This document shows, one piece after another, positions 6,027 to 8,355 of a stretch of DNA of 8,355 bases (position 1 is the stretch's first letter; each line of letters starts with the position of its first letter). The notes under the pieces were generated by a model. That model was not told where the DNA came from. It ran no database searches and saw only the letters and a program-made list of their open reading frames with translations. The position numbers were made by a program, and so were the translations under genes. The DNA comes from Candidatus Hydrogenedentota bacterium (GTDB taxonomy: Bacteria > Hydrogenedentota > Hydrogenedentia > Hydrogenedentales > CAITNO01), in assembly GCA_007118765.1 (NCBI GenBank), contig SKQZ01000348.1, positions 1 to 8,355 on the forward strand. Direction: 5' to 3'.

Positions 6027-6995
6027 ATGGACAACAAAATGGGGCGCAGACGCTTCTTACAAGGCTCGGCTGCCGCTGCGTCCGGTGTTGCGCTGGGCGC
6101 GGGCATTGAAGAGCGCATTCTAATGGCCCATTTGGACAAGCCGGACGCCGCCGCGCCGGACCCGCTGACCACGCCCATGCCCCGGGCCAACATCAAAGGC
6201 GTGGAAATCAGCCGGCTCATCTGCGGCGGCAACCTTATTGGCGGTTGGGCGCACAGCCGCGACCTGATTTATGTGTCCCGCCTGTTTAAGGAATACAATA
6301 CCGACGAGAAAATCCTTGAAACGCTTCATCTGTGCGAAACATACGGCGTAAACAGCATACTCACCAATCCCGTTTCCGGGGATATTATCAAGCGCTACTG
6401 GAAAGAGGGCGGCGGCATCAAATGGATATCCGAAGTGCATCCGCGCACCGGCGATTTCAAAACGTCCGTGGACAATGCCGTGGATAATGGCGCGTCGCTT
6501 GCGTATATCCAGGGCGCGGTGGGCGACCGGCTGGTGTCCGACGGCCATCTGGATGTGGTGGCGGACACGGTACGGTACATCCAGGAGCGGGGCATTCCCG
6601 GCGGGGTCGGCGCCCACGCGCTTGAGGTAATTGTCGCCTGTGAGGAGGCCGGGATTAACCCGGACTTTTATGTGAAGACCTTGCATTCGGACGACTACTG
6701 GAGTGCGCGACGGCCTGACCAGCCCGAGGACGTCATCCGCAACCCCCACGATAACTTCTGGTGTGCCCACCCGGAAAAGACCATCGCCTTCATGAAAACC
6801 GTGGAAAAACCGTGGATCGCGTTCAAGGTGCTTGCGGCGGGCGCGATTCATCCGCGGCACGGATTCAAGTATGCCTTTGAAAACGGGGCCGATTGTATTT
6901 GTGTGGGCATGTTTGATTTTCAGGTGGCGCAAAACGCTGACATTGCCATCGGTACCCTGACCGGACTGGAACGGGAACGACCATGGCGCGCCTGA
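6027..6995 (+). CDS. Tat-exported TIM-barrel protein, uncharacterised
   Basis: Predicted protein of 322 aa. The N-terminus has a twin-arginine signal, GRRRFLQ at residues 6-12 followed by an Ala/Gly-rich stretch, so a folded export to the periplasm is likely. The mature part begins near ISRLICGGNLIGG (61-73), which recalls the start of aldo-keto reductases, and continues with alternating strand/helix units typical of a TIM barrel: VNSILTNP, IKWISEVHP, LAYIQGAV, GGVGAHALEV, DFYVKTLH, WIAFKVLAAGAI. The C-terminus CICVGMFDFQVAQNAD resembles the last barrel strand. The aldo-keto reductase tetrad (DTA..YG and the strand lysine) is not visible, so that activity is doubtful. I recognise this as an uncharacterised family and give no reaction. 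H198, H220 and H275 plus two acidic patches could bind a metal. The next gene follows after 34 nt, so they probably form one transcript. Confidence 0.8.
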   Translation: MDNKMGRRRFLQGSAAAASGVALGAGIEERILMAHLDKPDAAAPDPLTTPMPRANIKGVEISRLICGGNLIGGWAHSRDLIYVSRLFKEYNTDEKILETLHLCETYGVNSILTNPVSGDIIKRYWKEGGGIKWISEVHPRTGDFKTSVDNAVDNGASLAYIQGAVGDRLVSDGHLDVVADTVRYIQERGIPGGVGAHALEVIVACEEAGINPDFYVKTLHSDDYWSARRPDQPEDVIRNPHDNFWCAHPEKTIAFMKTVEKPWIAFKVLAAGAIHPRHGFKYAFENGADCICVGMFDFQVAQNADIAIGTLTGLERERPWRA

Positions 6996-7029
6996 CCCAC
7001 AGCACCATCTGAACCCAACGGGAAAGGCC

Positions 7030-8211
7030 ATGTGTGACACCATCGCCATAGTGGAGCCCGGTCGGGTGTGGTTCGCAAAGAATGCGGACCGGGACCCCAA
7101 CGAAGCGCAGCCCGTGGAATGGCATCCGCGCCGCCAATACGATCCCGACGAACCGTTGCTGTGTACATGGATAACCATACCGCAGGCCGACGAAACGCGG
7201 GCCGTGTTGTTAAGCCGTCCCTACTGGATGTGGGGCGCGGAAATGGGCGCAAACGAGGATGGCGTGGTAATTGGCAATGAAGCGGTGTTTACCCGCGAGC
7301 CCTATGCGACCGAAGGGTTGACCGGCATGGACTTGGTGCGTCTCGGGCTTGAACGGGGCCGCTCCGTGCAGGAAGCTTGCGAGGTCATCGTCCAACTGCT
7401 CGAAACCTACGGACAAGGCGGCGGGTGCGGTCATGAGCGGCGGGGATTCACCTATCACAACAGTTTCTTGATCTGCGACCCCGCTGGCGGTCTTGTGCTC
7501 GAAACGGCGGGCCGACACTGGGCAACGGAACCTGTCAACGGCGTTCGCGCCATATCAAACGGCTTGACCATCTCCGGGTTTGCCAAACAACACAGCGACC
7601 GCCTGAAAACCCGTGTGTCCGGCTGCAGACAGCGCAGGCGGCGCGTTGAAGCGCTTGGCGGCACATGCCGAAGCCTGCCCGATATGTTCGCGTTGTTGCG
7701 CGACCACGGCGACGCGACATCACTGCCCCGTTATCACTGGACGCATGGGGGACTTTCAGCGCCCTGTGTTCATGCCGGGGGCGTGTTGGCGGCGGCACAG
7801 ACAACGGGCTCGTGGGTATCCGAACTCACCCGCGACGGCTGCCGCCACTGGGTTACCGCCACCGCGGCACCCTGCACCAGTTTGTTTAAGCCGGTCAGCA
7901 TGGAACAGCCCATTGATCTGGGGCCGCCGCCCAAGGATCATGTCAACGGGTCGTTCTGGTGGGAACATGAACGGTTTCATCGGGCCGCACTGCGCAACCC
8001 TGCGATGGCCTTCGATATCTTTGCGGAAGAACGAAATGCGCTCGAACGGGAATGGGCACAATCACCGCCTGAACCTGCGGCAGCGTTTGACGAGCATAAA
8101 GAACTGCTGAAAAAGTGGGGGGCCGCGCTGGCGACACAGTCACAGAAGGATACGCGGCCGTGGTATGTGCGCGCCTATTGGCGCAAACGAAACCGACGCG
8201 CCGGTTTGTAA
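7030..8211 (+). CDS. C69-type (secernin-like) Ntn-hydrolase peptidase
   Basis: Predicted protein of 393 aa, near the usual secernin length. It starts MCDT, and removal of Met1 would expose Cys2, the expected N-terminal nucleophile of family C69/secernin proteins. KNADRDPNEAQ (17-27) matches the family's KN-(S/A)-DR segment, and IGNEAVFT (81-88) and GLTGMDLVRLGLERG (96-110) also fit. The C-terminal half keeps the secernin segments CVHAGG, AQTTGSWVSEL, HWVTATAAPCTSLFKPV (273-289) and FWWEHERFHR. No signal peptide is present, which agrees with a free N-terminal cysteine in the cytoplasm. The ATG at 7030 has GGAAAGG directly upstream with a short 2-nt gap. The tail is strongly basic (RAYWRKRNRRAGL). 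Family members are dipeptidases or related amidohydrolases; the substrate here is unknown. Confidence 0.9.
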   Translation: MCDTIAIVEPGRVWFAKNADRDPNEAQPVEWHPRRQYDPDEPLLCTWITIPQADETRAVLLSRPYWMWGAEMGANEDGVVIGNEAVFTREPYATEGLTGMDLVRLGLERGRSVQEACEVIVQLLETYGQGGGCGHERRGFTYHNSFLICDPAGGLVLETAGRHWATEPVNGVRAISNGLTISGFAKQHSDRLKTRVSGCRQRRRRVEALGGTCRSLPDMFALLRDHGDATSLPRYHWTHGGLSAPCVHAGGVLAAAQTTGSWVSELTRDGCRHWVTATAAPCTSLFKPVSMEQPIDLGPPPKDHVNGSFWWEHERFHRAALRNPAMAFDIFAEERNALEREWAQSPPEPAAAFDEHKELLKKWGAALATQSQKDTRPWYVRAYWRKRNRRAGL

Positions 8212-8239
8212 CGGGACAGTTGCGCTGCCGACGGTTTAA

Positions 8240-8355
8240 CCCGGATATTTCATCAGGTTTCGTCGTGAGCCTGTGAAGATTGCGCCAGAGCAGGTGTTTT
8301 GCGCAGGCCGCCGGCTGACAGCGTGTTAGTACACGTCGAAGTCGGCGGGCAAGCA
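8240..8355. mobile_element. Second copy of the repeat element, cut by the window end
   Basis: From CCCGGATATTTCAT onward this matches 3151-3266 at 113 of 116 bases by eye, in the same orientation, with transitions opposite 3162, 3256 and 3260. It follows TTAA (8236-8239), a possible target site, 28 nt after the stop of the peptidase gene. The rest is outside the window, so it may be another short copy or the end of a full-length element with a transposase. Confidence 0.75.

Noticed and set aside
6120..7178. Long minus-strand open frame (352 codons) across the Tat protein and peptidase starts
   Set aside because: It is antisense to two clear genes and crosses their boundary, with no domain signal or ribosome binding site.

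Overview
The window looks like chromosomal DNA from a moderately GC-rich bacterium. The best taxonomic clue is the truncated first gene, a type IV pilin-like protein with the H-Xn-DG C-terminal signature. That class is heavily expanded in Planctomycetota, Lentisphaerota, Verrucomicrobiota and Candidatus Hydrogenedentota. The Tat-exported TIM-barrel protein at 6027-6995 resembles uncharacterised proteins I associate with the same groups. A Hydrogenedentota- or PVC-like source is my inference; no rRNA or marker gene is present to confirm it.

Layout. (1) 1-947, plus strand: 3' part of a pilin-like H-Xn-DG protein. (2) 982-1014: a strong GC-rich hairpin between convergent genes, probably a two-way terminator. 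(3) 1038-5768, minus strand: a four-gene operon, read from the right: a uroporphyrinogen-decarboxylase (URO-D) superfamily protein, a class A flavodiiron protein, an NAD-dependent epimerase-like protein and a dihydrodipicolinate synthase (DapA)-family aldolase/lyase. (4) 5769-6026: a 258-bp divergent promoter region. (5) 6027-8211, plus strand: a two-gene operon with a Tat-signal TIM-barrel protein and a secernin/C69-type Ntn peptidase. (6) 8240-8355: the start of a repeat cut by the window edge.

The most unusual feature is a short non-autonomous mobile element (MITE-like) of about 175 bp at 3151-3325. It has imperfect terminal inverted repeats of about 47 bp that begin CCCG, and it is flanked by CTAG on both sides. 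It lies exactly between the flavodiiron gene and the epimerase gene, and the flanking CTAG contains the flavodiiron stop codon. Removing the element and one CTAG leaves a normal 20-nt operon gap with its ribosome binding site intact. A second copy begins at 8240 after a TTAA and matches the first at 113 of 116 aligned bases up to the window end. The two flanking tetramers fit a YTAR-type target.

How the genes work together: the aldolase, epimerase and URO-D-like genes suggest a small-molecule catabolic or C1-type pathway, but I cannot name the substrate. The flavodiiron protein would protect oxygen-sensitive chemistry from O2 or NO. The plus-strand pair (exported TIM barrel, cytoplasmic peptidase) has no obvious shared pathway. 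I saw no tRNA, rRNA, CRISPR array or phage gene.
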